Shown here: piece by piece, positions 23,214 through 36,186 of the stretch
How the letters are laid out: each line of letters starts with the position of its first letter
Position numbering within the stretch: position 1 is the first letter of the stretch
Origin: Adiantum capillus-veneris
Lineage: Eukaryota > Streptophyta > Polypodiopsida > Polypodiales > Pteridaceae
Direction: 5' to 3'
NCBI GenBank assembly: GCA_014529385.2
Contig: CM043965.1
Location: forward strand, 64,362,933-64,426,932
Length of the DNA: 64,000 bases
Translations under genes and position numbers: made by a program
The notes under the pieces: model-generated
Database searches by the model: none
What the model saw: only the letters and a program-made list of their open reading frames with translations
What the model was told of the DNA's origin: nothing

Positions 23214-25606
23214 TTGATGAATTTGAGATCGGGCAGGAATCTCCAGAATAACCAACCAAAACAAGGGGAACAAGCAAGTGTCATATCAACCGAGGGAAGT
23301 GTAAACCAAAGTTGGGTGCAACCATTAGAGCCGATCTTTGAAGGAAGTGTTTCTGATACTTCTTCGAAGAGATCTTACGAGATTTTCACCGAACACTTGG
23401 AACACTTGAACCTGAACAACAGAGAAAATATGGCAGCAGGATCATCAAACCCTTCCGCCACAATGAAGCTATTGTTCATAAAATACCAGTACGACAATGA
23501 GCAAGGTGCCAAGATCTACAAAGATGGAATGGACCGCTATTGTGTAAAGATAGAAGAGAGACCTAGTGAGTTCAAGGACTTAGTGCCTGTGAGCTATAGC
23601 GGAGATAGATATCTAGATGACGAGGGTACCATGTACTTGGTATTCCTAAACCCTAACATTGTGGACAAGTGGGGATTGATGGGCACCAAAGCCAAAGTAG
23701 ATGAAGAACTTGAGGAGAAAGCACCAATAATGAACTTCCCTGATGCGAGGTTAAGAAGAGAGAATGAAACTACAAGGATCAACACTGATAACATCTATGT
23801 GGGGCTATACAAATATAATAATGGGGAGCAAGATCTCTATTATAGATGTGAAGAACCCTACACCGGAGAGTTGACAGACCAAAAAAGACTTTATGTCTTT
23901 ACCTACACAGAGGGATCGGAAGTGAAAATTGCTGCTTACGACAAGTATGGGAGGCAATACTCAACAATGGGCAAGAAAGAATTAGAAGGATATACGTACT
24001 TTGGGGGACCACTACATCAGTATTATGTTACTTCTAGCTCACAAAGACCAGCACCAACAAATGGAGGGCAAAACCCAATGACGACAGGAGGACAAAGAAC
24101 TCAGGCTGCTGACTCTTTCAGTCAACCTCAGTACTCGAAGCCCGGACCAATGGGATCATTACATTCCAGAGAGTCAATGGATACGAATTGAGATAGTGCA
24201 GTTCCAATCCCTACATATACCACTCCAGGTCCAAGGTTCGAAGCGGAACCATCACATTTATCTCCTAGTAGTAGATTGAGGGCAGGGGAACCGACAAGGG
24301 TAACCCATGAAGTCCATGATGCTAGAGAAAGCTTTAGCCGGGACACAGGAGCAATGAGATTGGTAGCAGACCATAGACGTATGAGACCATCTCAAGTAGC
24401 GAAGTGTATGCCAAAGAAGTATGGTGGTTCAGGAGATCCGTATGCACATGTGTCACTCTTTAAGCAAGTCTTAAGAGCTGAGCAGATAACAGATTTCCAT
24501 ACACAATACGAGGGATTTGGTCTTACTCTAGAAGGTACGGCATTGACATGGTTTCAACCACTAAACATAGGGGGATTCCATGACATTGACCATTTGCTAA
24601 GAGAGTTCGCTGAGGAATTCTCAAAACGAGGGATTAAGCACAATACGGTCTCACAAATATATGATTTTAAACAGAGAGAACACGAAAAAGTGAAGGAAGC
24701 TTCACTTCGCTTCAAACAATACATTGAGAGATGTCCAGTACGTGAACGACCACAAGATGACAGACTATCTGTTCTCTTTATTGAGAGACTGAGAAACGAT
24801 ACTCTCAAGAAGGACTTGCACTTGAAAGCTTGTACAAGTTTCGAGCAAGTAACGAGAGAGGCATTGTACTTAGTGGATAACTGTACGGTTTATGGAGAGG
24901 TGTCAGCGGATACAGATTTTGCATCCAGTAGCTCCTCCTCCGTAGCGAGCGAGACTACCACTAAAAAGAATGTTCAAACAACAACCATGCCAAATGTAGA
25001 GCAAATGATAGAAGATGCTCTAAAAAGGATGGCACCATACCAAAAACCATTGCCAAAAACACTGAAATGGTGTGCTATTGAACAAAAATAGACAAACCAT
25101 CCAATAGAGGAGTGCTATTACAACAAAGGGTATGTAAGGGAGCGTCAGTATGCACCTCCTGCTCAATTAGCACCACCTCAAGTACATCCAGTACCTCGAT
25201 ACCCAACGGGAAATGTACCAGGACCTATGGGGATAGAAAGACCACAACCGGTATTGGGACAACAACCACCTTTACCAGGAGCAAGACCAGTAGGCATTAG
25301 ATATGCACCAACCTTAGAGAATCAGGAAGAACAAGCCTTAGTGCCTGTTCAAGCCTATTATGAAGAATCTGGTGCACACATGTCTCCAACTGTGTATTAC
25401 CCACCAGAAGAACCCAAACAACCAGAACCATGGGGCATGATTGGGAATGTTGGAATATCAACAGTTACAAGTGCTTCTGATGAAGAGAGATACAATTTGG
25501 ACGCAAGAACATTGATGTTCATAGCTCATGGAGGGTTAACAGGACAAAGACCATCCTATCCACAAAGAACGAATCAAATGGGACCAAGACCAGCACTAGG
25601 ACACCC
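23214..25606 (+). pseudogene. Element C gag (N-terminal domain plus capsid domain)
   Basis: One frame from the ATG at 23214 (MMNLRSGR) interrupted by TGA at 24189-24191 and TAG at 25089-25091; the second sits where a Trp would fit, and both fit C-to-T/G-to-A decay. Residues 1-325 are an unusual extension. The first 90 are polar; then comes a compact acidic/aromatic domain of about 160 residues (from TMKLLFIKYQYDNE) that I do not recognise, followed by a Gln/Pro/Gly-rich linker. The usual retrotransposon gag domain lies at about 24396-24886 (KYGGSGDPYAHV to LVDNC). A Cys-His segment follows (WCAIEQ...ECYY) and then a Pro-rich linker. The frame is lost just before the first zinc knuckle. Confidence 0.85.
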
Positions 25607-26755
25607 TGTTACAAGTGTAGAGGTGACCATCTGATGAATGTTTGTCCACATATGGAAATCATTAGAATTAACGCTTATTGCACTGAGTGTGGGGTTACTC
25701 ACTTCATTAAGGATTGTTTAAAGAATCCAAACAAAGTGCAAAAGACGACATTGAATATGCTAGAAACTATTCCTACCAGCAGCGGGTCTGAAAATGAAAC
25801 TCTGATACCAACGCAAGTTGTTACTAGAGCTCAAGCTAAGAAAACCACTAGAGAACCTGAGAATGGAAAGTTAGCGATAGAAGTGGTTAGTCAAGGACCG
25901 CAGAGTCAAAGAAACACATGGAAAGCTAGAAAAGCACGCATGAAGTTGAGAAAAGAATGTGAAGACGCTATTCTAGCTGAGGAACTAAAGCGAACTAAAG
26001 ATAGATTAGAAAAACTTGAGAGTCAAAACGGGAAACGAGAGATGAGCCCGGAAAGAACGAAACAAAAGAGTATCAAAGAAACAACGAGCTTAAGCTCAGG
26101 GGGATCAGTGCTAGTCGACAAAGTACACGAACCATTGGACGCACTGATGAGAGCTTACGAAGCTAGGTTAAAGACCAACCAAACACAAGAACAGAGGTGG
26201 ATGACATACCCAAACGCGGAATTGGAAAAGCAGAGACTTGAAATGTGCCAGAGAATGATCGAGACTGCACAAGCCTTATTAGAACCACCAAAAGAAACAA
26301 TGAATTGTGGAACGGAAAACCCAATTCAGCAAGAGACTATCGTTTCACAGGTAGCTGAAAAGACTCCCAGTGCACAAAAGCCTGAAAATACACACAAGGA
26401 TGACCGCATAGTATTGAACACAACCGATCAGGAGATAGAGAGTTTTCATCCAGTCATACAGAGGTCTTATGGAAGAGATGAGGATTACAATGAATTTTGG
26501 AAACAAGTGAGAGAGGCAAACTTTGCAAACGAGCTAAGTTGCCAAGCTAATCAGACAAATTGGGAAAAGGACATCAGGAATCCTCCCATAGTGGAATTTG
26601 AGGCAGGATCTCAAGTGGACTTGGATCTGCAATCTTACTGGGGAGATGGGGGCTCTGTTAGAACAATGGAGAGCAAACCTCACTCACTGAATACCTTACC
26701 TTCATACTTAGGAGAGTATGAGGCAAAATCCGAGACTAGAGCACTTCCCTCATGA
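25607..26755 (+). pseudogene. Element C nucleocapsid knuckles and linker
   Basis: Two CCHC knuckles, CYKCRGDHLMNVC (25607-25645) and CTECGVTHFIKDC (25679-25717). Both have three rather than four residues between the second Cys and the His, an unusual spacing. The frame differs from the gag frame, so one indel lies about 25580-25606; the ATG at 25634 is inside the first knuckle and is not a real start. A charged, Lys/Glu-rich linker of about 340 residues follows. The frame ends at TGA 26753-26755 and reopens in the same frame, so this is one polyprotein with a C-to-T stop (CGA to TGA). Confidence 0.8.
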
Positions 26756-27589
26756 AGAATCTCATCAGAAAAAGTCATGGACTCGCAAGGATTGATAGAG
26801 ATCTTGTCAACACCAGTGACATGCACTATCACTCTAGCTGAGCTTTTGAGGCTAAGACCACATATGTGGACCACTGTAGGAAAATGCTTGGAGAAATTTG
26901 GGATAAAAGACCCAACATCGAGACTGCAAGAGGGTATACAAGAGCTGAGTAAACCACAAAAGAACGCTAAGCCTGTACCCTTAAACAAGGTCGGAGAGTA
27001 TTGTGAAGGTGAAGAGGGGAATACAACCTTACCAGTTGAATTCCAAGGAGTGAACACAATGGAAATACTAGAGAGCAGAGCTGGGGTAGCCATTGCTACA
27101 AAAGAAATCTGGAAAAAATGGGGGAAACCAGCAATAAGGAAGACTAGGTTGAAACTCCAATTAGCAGATGGACACATGGAGAAACCTATGGGGTTATTAG
27201 AGAAAGTCGTAGTGACTTCTTGCGGCATTGAATACGAACATACTTTTGCTATTGTCGATTTTGGCAAGGAGAATAACTATGATATCATGTTGGGAAGACC
27301 ATTCATGAGACAGTTGAAAATGGTCCAAGATTGGGGCTACGATCACATATACCTGACAAATATGGAAACCACTACACGTGTGAACCTGAGAGACCATAGC
27401 TACAAAGATGTGAACCGAACACCGGTAGAGGAGTTTGATTCAGCTACTTTGGCGGGATCCGAATTTCCAGCTTGGTTAGGTAAGCCCAAGGAGTTATGGA
27501 TGTGTGGAGCCTCGAAATGTGGAAGTCTGAGGCGAGAAGAATATGTTTTAGAAATGGCTATCGAAGACGAAACTTATATAGGAGAACCA
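26756..27589 (+). pseudogene. Element C canonical protease domain, catalytic site lost
   Basis: Continues the preceding frame and is cut at 27589 by element B; the reading frame resumes at 38319. The fold-level signature of a gypsy protease is clear: LPVEFQGV, then the active-site loop at 27065-27090, then KLQLADG, VVTSCGIEYEHTFAIVDFG, and the hydrophobic-Gly motif IMLGRPF. In the active-site loop the expected Asp-Ser/Thr-Gly reads Glu-Ser-Arg (27071-27079), so this domain should not cleave. A second, intact protease sits after the integrase (42456-42812). The change could be copy-specific decay or fixed in the family. Confidence 0.85.
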
Positions 27590-30392
27590 TGTGAGGTCCC
27601 CACCCCGTCGTATCAAAACAACGGATCTGATGGTAAACCTGGTGGCCACTAGATCTATAGCGGAAGCAAACAAAATGGTTCAGGGTTTGACTAGCGGACG
27701 ATCTCTCATCACAAAGTGAGTCGAGTTCGAGCCTACTAGCAAGGAGATCTAGCTCCACCTCGCAGGGGAAGCGTACTTGAACTATCTAGCGATCCTATGA
27801 CCCACCTTCCAAGAGGAGAGAAGCCTCGAGTGCCTTTTTCCCCATGTTTCAGAGGCACGTACTCTCGAGAATTCCCCGCTCTAGGGGCAATGAGCGTTAC
27901 TAATATCGAGTAAGCACTATGGGGATAGAGAGTTTCCGACCAATCGGGACCACCCATCTCGTAGGCATTGGCAACCCGAGCCAAGCCCCCACTTTCCACC
28001 CCCACACTCACACTTCATCGTGTGACCTAATTACTACCACAAAGGTTGTTCAACATAAATATTCCTTGTTTAATTCCGAATCACATGGTTCGTTAAAACA
28101 ACCCTTCAACCAGTATTGCAAACAACACCAAGACAGAATTCTAGTAAAAATTATACTCAAACTTATTCATAAAAATTCCAATGTTCTGGAGGTACAACAT
28201 CCCCCCTCCAGCGACATTTCACTCCTCCCGTTTTCGCCTAGCTGCCCATACAACTAGGTATGTCCACCGCATAGAAAGCACGTCATGGACACTCCCACCG
28301 TATAGAAAGCAAGACGTGGGTTCCCACCGCATAGAAATCAAGTCGTGGGTATCCACCGCATAGAAAGCAAGTCGTGGGTATCCACCACATAGAAAGCAAG
28401 TCGTGGATTCAAGAGCCCTTAACGAGGAACTCTACCCCCTGTGATCAGTAGGGGGGTCAGGACTGATTCAACATTGGAAATAAAATGAACATGTCGAGCT
28501 AAATTTTCCCTAGCAAGCATTCTTTCCTCTTGCAAACAGCATACCCATCAATCATTTCTTTCCTACTTTATACTTAAATGTACTATGCATTCAATGCCGA
28601 GGTTTCCGTCGGATTTCTCCAACATGTTTGGGGATATGAGCATTCCTAACTAGCCTGTGCAATGTTAATTTAAACAACTTGAAAAAAAATATGATCTACC
28701 TCTTCCACTTCTTCATCGATGGCCCGTGAGATGGCCGGTATTTGCTCGTCCATGGGAGCCTTCCCCTTTCCGTTGACATTACTCGTTCCTGCTTCGCGAT
28801 CATGGGCACCACCGAAGCGCGTCCTCTTAACCGGGGCCATTTCTCACTACTTTAAATGATTAGCTTGGAGAAAGAGCTAAGGTTCACAAGCATCATAACA
28901 GTCCAATGGGTAGATTAGTGACATCAATTAATCCCTCCTATCTGAGAGTCTAGATTTCTTTCATACGCAATCATTAAGGATGGCACATAATCCTATGGGA
29001 ACCGGCTCTAAGATAATTACTCGGCTTACATGATTAAGAATAATAGGATTTCACTAATGGAATTATCAGAGAGATTAATTAAGTATGATTAATCTCTTTC
29101 CTAGCAATTAGAGGGTGCAGAGTCACCGCATGCATAGGTGTGAGGAAAAACCATCTCTTAGAGACTTAATGACGGATTAATTTCTCCTTAATTACGTCTT
29201 AATGCATAAGAAAAAATGAATTCAATTTAACTGCAATGTTAATGAGTGATTACAATAGTGATTCTCTTCAATCTGCACAAATACTAGCTTACCGATTAAT
29301 TACTATACTATCTAGAGAGAGAAGATTCTGATAATTATGCTCTAATCATTAATCAAGAGTGAAGAATGGCTGATAATTCAGCTATGGAATAATGATTACA
29401 TAATAGAGTACGAATAAGGAGAATTTAGAGAATAGTCATAAAGATTTTTGACTAGGAATAGGCATAATAGACAAGGAATTTAGATGGTAGAGAAAAAGAT
29501 TCACAGATGGCATTAAATAAACTGTTATTACCGTGATTAAGAGCTGGTAATCTTCTCGATTTTCTGAACTAATCGAGCCTCTTGAGATGAAAATTCGGCA
29601 ACACCTCCCTCCTAGCTTCTTCTTCAATAGGTGTGTGATTCGGCAGCACCTCCCCAATGTATGTGGGTGTGTGTGTATGCACTGTGTGTGTGTGTGTGAT
29701 CATAAGTGTGTGTGTGTGTGTGTATGCAGGTCTTTAAATAGGCTCTTACAAGCTGAAAATCGATCTGGGTTGCTAAATGCATATGGGAGCTTCTCCAGTT
29801 AAGCATGGCAAGTCCAGTTCTCTGCCCACCAAGTGTAAGGTTGGCTTGGTTAACTGGTTCTGAGACTGAGTTGCAGGCTTGGCAGCTTCCCCAAGACTCC
29901 CACAAAGCAAGAGGGCGCCCCCTACCTGCTAAAGATGATATGGAGTGGCCTGGAACCTGTTCCCACACAGTCCCGGGCCCCCGGTGCCTCCCTGGACAAT
30001 TTTTAGGAAATTTGGTTCTAGGCTAAAACGGGTCATACGAATCAGATTTTGATGCCGTAAATTGCCATACGAAGCTCTAACTAAGACGTACTGGCCCGAG
30101 TACCTGCCATATTTAGCAGCTCCAGGGTCCGAAAATGCATTTTTTTCAAATTTGGGGTACGGGTGCAGTTTTTCGAGACGGTCGAGATTGGACGGTTCGG
30201 GTGACCAAAAACTTACTATTTTTGGAAATTTTCCACAAAAATTATTTTAATTCACATTTTCAAGCTTTATAACATTCTAAACATCATGGCACTGACAGAA
30301 TATGGAAAACTGCTAAAAATAGTAACTTTTTTCCATTATGATCATTTCATGGTACAAGGGTGCTCTTTTTGGTTGGGGTCAGAGACCTTACA
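27590..30392 (-). repeat. Element B, 3' LTR
   Basis: 2,803 bp, nearly identical to 35514-38313 and clearly homologous to the A LTRs. It contains five copies of the 28-30 bp repeat at 28264-28407 and a GT tract at about 29666-29725. Confidence 0.95.
28264..28407. repeat. Short tandem repeat in element B 3' LTR (5 copies)
   Basis: Five copies of the CCACCGCATAGAAAGCA unit, one more than in element A. The extra copy is a duplicate of the unit ending GTCGTGGGTAT. Confidence 0.9.
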
Positions 30393-30401
30393 ACCTCCCC
30401 A
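30393..30401 (-). other. Element B polypurine tract
   Basis: TGGGGAGGT on the minus strand, adjacent to the 3' LTR, as in element A. Confidence 0.8.
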
Positions 30402-30423
30402 ACGTGAAAAATTTGAGATGTCC

Positions 30424-33400
30424 TTATCTCAAGAATGAGTTTGGGTAATCTTTTAAGAGAGTCGATTCGTCTTCCCAAGTTGCATCTTCTTCAGGGTAAT
30501 CCTTCCACTTTACCAGATGCTCCGTGATAGTTTTGTTGCGTAATTTCCTTTCTCTTGTTTCAAGTACATAGTCAGGTTGGAGCTCGAGAACTCCTTGTGC
30601 TGGCATGACTATCTGATCTGAGTCCAAGAATTGATCAGGGTTGGGAATATAGGGTTTGAGTAAGCTGACATGGAATACATCATGAACCTTCAAGTTTGTA
30701 GGTAACTTTAGCTTGTAGGCCTAGTCACTTATAACCTTAACAATCTCAAATGGTCCACAATATCTTGGGCTAAGCTTCTTATATCTGCCTAGTGATAAGT
30801 TGCTTTTCTTAGGTCGGACTCGTAGAAAAACCTTATCTCCTTCCTTGAAAGTCCTTTCCGAACGATTCTTATCTGCATAGTGCTTCTGTCTATCCTGAGC
30901 TGCCTGAATGTCCTGACGAATGGCTCTAGTCTGTGCTTCCATATCTTCTAACATCTTTCTAGAGGCTTCTACTCTGATGGTTGGATCTGAAAAGTTCAGT
31001 GGTGCTAAACAGTCCTGTCCATAAAGAGCTTTGAAAGGTGACATTCCAATGCTTCTATGTTCGGAAGAGTTATAAGCATATTCTACCAAAGGTAGATATT
31101 GTAACCACTTCTTTGGTTCTTGCGAACAATAGGCTCTGAGAATGTCCTCGATGACTTGATTAACTCTTTCGGTTTGCCCATCAGTCTGCGGATGATATGC
31201 TGTGCTGAAGGCTAATTGTGACCCAATAGATTGGAAAAGAGAGGTCCAAAATTTTGATGTAAACTTGGCATCTCTATCACTGACAATACGCTTGGGTAGA
31301 CCATGTAACCTAAAAATCTCCTTGATGAATACCCGACTAACATCTGAAGCAGTAAAGGTCGTCTTTACGGGTATTAGATGAGCCACTTTTGTGCGCATGT
31401 CAACAACCACGAAAACAGAATCATAACCTCCTGTAGAAGGTAACCCTGTAACAAAATCCATACTGATGCATTCCCACTTCATCTGGGGTATGTCAAGAGG
31501 TTGAAGTTGCCCTGGTAATTTGATCCTTTCGGCCTTTATCCGTTGACAAGAAAGACATTGCCTCACATAGCGAAGTATGTCTCCTTTCATTCCAGACCAG
31601 AAATAACTCCTTCTGACGGCGTGAAGAGTTTTAGAATAGCCTGGGTGTCCGGATGTAGGGCTATCATGTGCTTCATATAGAATGGCCTTCTTTCAAACTG
31701 GGTCTCTGGGTACACAGAGTCTATGTCTGTAGTAAAGACATCCTCCCATAAGAGAGTAATCTTTCGCTTCGGGCATCTTATTCTGCTGGACTAATGAAGC
31801 CATACGTTGGTACTCTGGATCTTCGAGGGATGCTTCTTTGATTCTATCCCAGATAGGGTTATTTGGAATAGAGATAGCTCCGAGAAACGATTTTCGGCTA
31901 AGACCATCTGCAACTGCGTTTTCCTTCCCTGGTCTATACTTTATGTCAAGGTCATATTCCTGTAATAGCTCTATCCATCGCCGTTGTCGCATATTGAGAA
32001 TGGGTTGAGTAAAAATCCACTTTAAACTCTTGTGGTCTGTATCCAACTGAAACTTGCGTCCAAGAAGATAATGTCTCCATAACTTCAGTGCATGTATAAC
32101 TGCTAAAAGTTCCAGATCATGAGTGGGATAATTCTTCTCATGATCCCTCAGCTTTCGCGAAGTATACGCCACCGGTCTTCCTTCTTGAGTAAGAACTCCG
32201 CCTAGAGCAAACTTACTAGCGTCTGTCGCTACTTCAAATTCTTTACTGAAGTCTGGAAGCTTTAAAATAGGAGCTGAGACCAAGAATTCTTTTAGCTTAG
32301 CAAAGCTAGACTCGTGCTCGGTCTTCCAATCGATCCTCATTCCTTTCTTCAGAAGTTCCGTCAAAGGTGCAGCAATACGTGCATAATCCTTGACAAAAAT
32401 CCTGTACCATCCCGTTATTCCAAGAAATCCCCTTACTTCGCTGACAGTGGAGGGTTGAGGCCAGTCAACGATGTCCTTGACTTTTTCTGGGTCTACTGAA
32501 ATCCCTTCAGCCGAAATGACAAATCCAAGATAGTTGACCTTTGGTGAGCAAAAAGTGCACTTGCTCTCCTTAGCGTAAAGCTGGTGTTCTCGAAGGAGAT
32601 CAAGTACTTTGCGAACATGTTCCTTGTGATCTGCTTCATTCTTAGAATAGACTAGAATGTCATCAAAGAAAACCAAGACAAAATCATCCAGGTAAGTTCT
32701 AAAAATATCCTGCATAAGTCGATTGAAGCTTGCAGGAGCATTTGTTAGACCAAAAGACATTACTGTGAATTCGTAGTGCCCATACCTAGTATTGAAAGCT
32801 GTCTTCGGAATATCTGATTCCTTGATCTTGATTTGGTAATATCTTGACCTTAGATCTATCTTTGTAAATATTTTGGCGCCGTGGAGTCTGTCCAAAAGTT
32901 CGTCAATCCTTGGAATTGGATACTTGTTCTTGACAGTTACCTGGTTCAGTCCACGATAGTCTATGCATAGCCTTAAGGTTCCATCCTTCTTCTTTTGGAA
33001 AAGAACTAGAGCACCCCAAGGAGAAGTACTGGGTCGAATGAATCCTTGCTCAATGAGTTGCCTAAGTTGTTCTTTGAGTTCGATGGCCTCCGGAAGTGAC
33101 ATTTTATAAGGTCTTTTTGAGATAGGTTCACACCCAAGGATAGTCTCAATCTCATGATCTACCTCTCTGTGTGGTGGAAGATTTGTAAGGTCCTCGGGGA
33201 ATACGTCATCATACTCCCTCAGCCAGTCTGGTTGAAGTGAGGTATCTGATTGGTCCACCTTATTGAGTTTGACTGCATATATTTGCTGACCCTTCTTTAG
33301 TCCCTTCAAAAGTCTGCTGGCCTTAACTAGAGTAGCCTTAGGTCTCCCATTTTCCCCCTGAATTAAGGCTTCATTACCCAAGTTATCTGTAAAGGTAAAA

Positions 33401-34677
33401 TTCCCTTGTGCACAATGTATGTGGGCCCTATTTTGCTTTAGCCAGTCCATCCCTAATATCCCATCAAAGAATCCTAAGGGTAAGGTTCGAAATTGGGCAG
33501 AAGTTGGGTGTCCCCCTAAATCAAAGTCAATTTTGCCTGCAGAGTGTTGAGATACTACCTCCTTGCCGTTTGCTAACTCGACAAGTAGTTTGCTTGACGG
33601 ATACTTATCTAGCTTAAGATTTCTCATGCATCTGGGTGAAAGAAACGAAAGAGTGCTGCCACAATCTATAAGGAAGTTAACTTGTTCACCTCTGAGAGAT
33701 CCTGGCATATGAATGACTGCGTATTGCTCGCAACCATTGGGATTGTCAATTGCAGCATGCAGGGTTGCTCTCTCCACTACTTCGTCACCCACGGTTGGTT
33801 GAACTACTGCGGCATTCACTCTGGCGGTAGCTCCACGCCCTCGCCCTCTGTTCATTCTTCCGCGTCCTCCTCTTCCATTAGCTTGGCCACGCCCACGGGT
33901 ATTCAAGGGTATGGCATTGGCGTTGGTTGCATGAATGTTCCTGGGGCAATTTGATCTGTAGTGTCCATGCTCGCCGCAACCATAGCATCGAACATCAGGG
34001 AACTCCATGGTTGTGGTGGTAGCCACAATAGGGCGTTGGGTATAGGTTTGGTTGGCTGGTCTGTTGTCCCAAGCAGTGTTCCTTGCCCTCTTTGCCCAAT
34101 TATTCCTCCTATTCTGATTAGTCTTTTGTACTTCGAGAGCTAGAGGTTTAGCCCTCAACAAGGCATCCTGTAGTGTTGACGGCCTGAGAGCCTCCAGCTG
34201 AGTGTTCAAGGGATCGATTAGTCCTTGACAGAACCTTGCCACCTGTTGTTCCAAGGTCATCTTAGGAGCATATCTCCGAAGAGTGACAAACTTTGCATAG
34301 TATTCTTCGACCGTTGAATTCAGCTGCCGAAGTGAAAAGAATTCATTCATTCTCAAGGTCCTATAGGCAGGTGGTAAATAATGTCCCATTATCGCAGCTT
34401 TGATGTCTTCCCAGGACTGGGAAGATCCCTTAATATCCATGTCCCTGCAATGTTGCTTCCACCATATCTTGGCATCGCCAGTCAGGCGGAACATCGCAAG
34501 CATGGTTTGATTTACGGGTTGGGTTCCCGCAGCTTCAAAGTAATCGTCCATGGCTTCCATCCATACTTCCGCATCTCTCTCCACATTTGCCCCCTCGCCC
34601 TTAAAGATCGGAGGTTGGGCTTGCTTAAGGAGGAGCTTCTTCTCTTGCGCTGCCGAGTACAGAGCAACAGGCGGTAC
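30424..34677 (-). pseudogene. Element B gag-pol polyprotein, nearly intact
   Basis: One minus-strand frame from 34677 to 30424 with only two in-frame stops: TGA at 31693-31695 (also present in A) and TAG at 30721-30723 (CAG in A). Numbering residues from the codon at 34584: gag domain 1-150; CCHC knuckle C200, C203, H208, C213; Arg/Gly-rich linker 228-255; protease Asp307-Cys-Gly-Ser; RT catalytic Phe-Phe-Asp641-Asp642; RNase H Asp788, Glu825, Asp850. The integrase Asp, Asp, Glu lie in MDFVTGLP, SDRDAKF and DGQTERVN, with a DX35E spacing; then comes a Gly-Pro-Phe module and the C-terminal chromodomain (HLVKWKDYPEEDATWED). The chromodomain is thought to steer integration to marked chromatin. 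No frameshift is present. A TAG at 34678-34680 closes the upstream side and no ATG start is seen. Confidence 0.94.
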
Positions 34678-34895
34678 CTACATGGGTTATACGAAATTCT
34701 TGATACCATTACTTGAATTTCAAGATAGACACGAGACTTTAATAAAATTCAAAATTCCACTTTATCAAGAGACAGAGATTCAGAGACAAAAAGCACTTTA
34801 TTGATGGAAATTTATTATAATCGAAACCCCTCAAGGTTTAGAATGACTGATGACCGCTTATTACATGGCTTAATGGATTTGCGTATAACATACGC

Positions 34896-35411
34896 CTAGG
34901 AAATGGTGTTGACATGATGCACTACTTCATTCGTGTAATAGTTCTTATACACATTCTTGAGGGGATAATAAACTAAGATGTCGGGCTGGAGTTCCGCTTT
35001 CAGTAATCCAAAGGTTTTGACTCGGTTTGCTGGGATCACATTGGTGACCTTCTCCAAGAGCCAGTCGTTGATGGTTTGGTTGGAGTTGCCCGAAACAGTC
35101 TGATCCAATCGTGTGGGCACCAAGTAGAATATCTCTATTACTCTCAACTCTTCTCCCCAACGTATCTTCTTCAAGTCGGTAGCCAGGCATCTTAGCTTCC
35201 GAGCATTGATGTAGTAAAACCCTCCTGGAAATGTCCAATCAAGTTCCCATCTTTTGTCAATGCGAGTGGAGTGTGGCGTATAAGCCTTCAACAGTATCTC
35301 CATGACATCTCGCCTGAACTGGTAAACAGGGGATCTTCGAGCTTGCTCATAAATAAGCTCAAACACTTGGAACTTCCGATATTCGAGCACGGGGTCTTCC
35401 TGCAACACCAA
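34896..35411 (-). CDS. Element B extra ORF between primer site and gag (unknown)
   Basis: 171 codons open on the sense strand of the element, ending in a stop at 34896-34898. The frame is closed upstream by a TGA near 35430 and has no ATG until the Met after about 36 residues. A TTGCAG/G sequence near its 5' end could be a splice acceptor. The shorter counterpart in A (14743-15150) keeps the same frame, with substitutions and one stop. The protein is mixed, with a Trp-Thr-Phe-Pro-Gly-Gly segment in the middle and no motif I know. Whether it is translated is open. Confidence 0.5.
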   Translation of the reverse strand: MVLQEDPVLEYRKFQVFELIYEQARRSPVYQFRRDVMEILLKAYTPHSTRIDKRWELDWTFPGGFYYINARKLRCLATDLKKIRWGEELRVIEIFYLVPTRLDQTVSGNSNQTINDWLLEKVTNVIPANRVKTFGLLKAELQPDILVYYPLKNVYKNYYTNEVVHHVNTIS

Positions 35412-35498
35412 TGCAACGAATTCGGATCAACTACATATATACTTTCAGTTCCTTTTAAATGTTCAAACAATACGACTTTATTTTCCCAGCCTAACCTA

Positions 35499-35511
35499 GG
35501 CTCTGATACCA
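35499..35511 (-). other. Element B primer-binding site (tRNA-iMet type)
   Basis: TGGTATCAGAGCC on the minus strand, two bases from the 5' LTR; the standard plant initiator-Met tRNA primer site. Confidence 0.93.
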
Positions 35512-36186
35512 GGTGTGAGGTCCCCACCCCGTCGTATCAAAACAACGGATCTGATGGTAAACCTGGTGGCCACTAGATCTATAGCGGAAGCAACAAAATG
35601 GTTCAGGGTTTGACTAGCGGACGATCTCTCATCACAAAGTGAGTCGAGTTCGAGCCTACTAGCAAGGAGATCTAGCTCCACCTCGCAAGGGAAGCGTACT
35701 TGAACTATCTAGCGATCCTATGACCCACCTTCCAAGAGGAGAGAAGCCTCGAGTGCCTTTTTCCCCATGTTTCAGAGGCATGTACTCTCGAGAATTCCCC
35801 TCTCTAGGGGCAATGAGCGTTACTAATATCGAGTAAGCACTATGGGGATAGAGAGTTCCCGACCAATCGGGACCACCCATCTCGTAGGCATTGGCAACCC
35901 GAGCCAAGCCCCCACTTTCCACCCCCACACTCACACTTCATCGTGTGACCTAATTACTACCACAAAGGTTGTTCAACATAAATATTCCTTGTTTAATTCC
36001 GAATCACATGGTTCGTTAAAACAGCCCTTCAACCAGTATTGCAAACAACACCAAGACAGAATTCTAGTAAAAATTCTACTCAAACTTATTCATAAAAATT
36101 CCAATGTTCTGGAGGTACAACATCCCCCCTCCAGCGACAGTTCACTCCTCCCGTTGTCGCCTAGCTGCCCATACAACTAGGTATGT

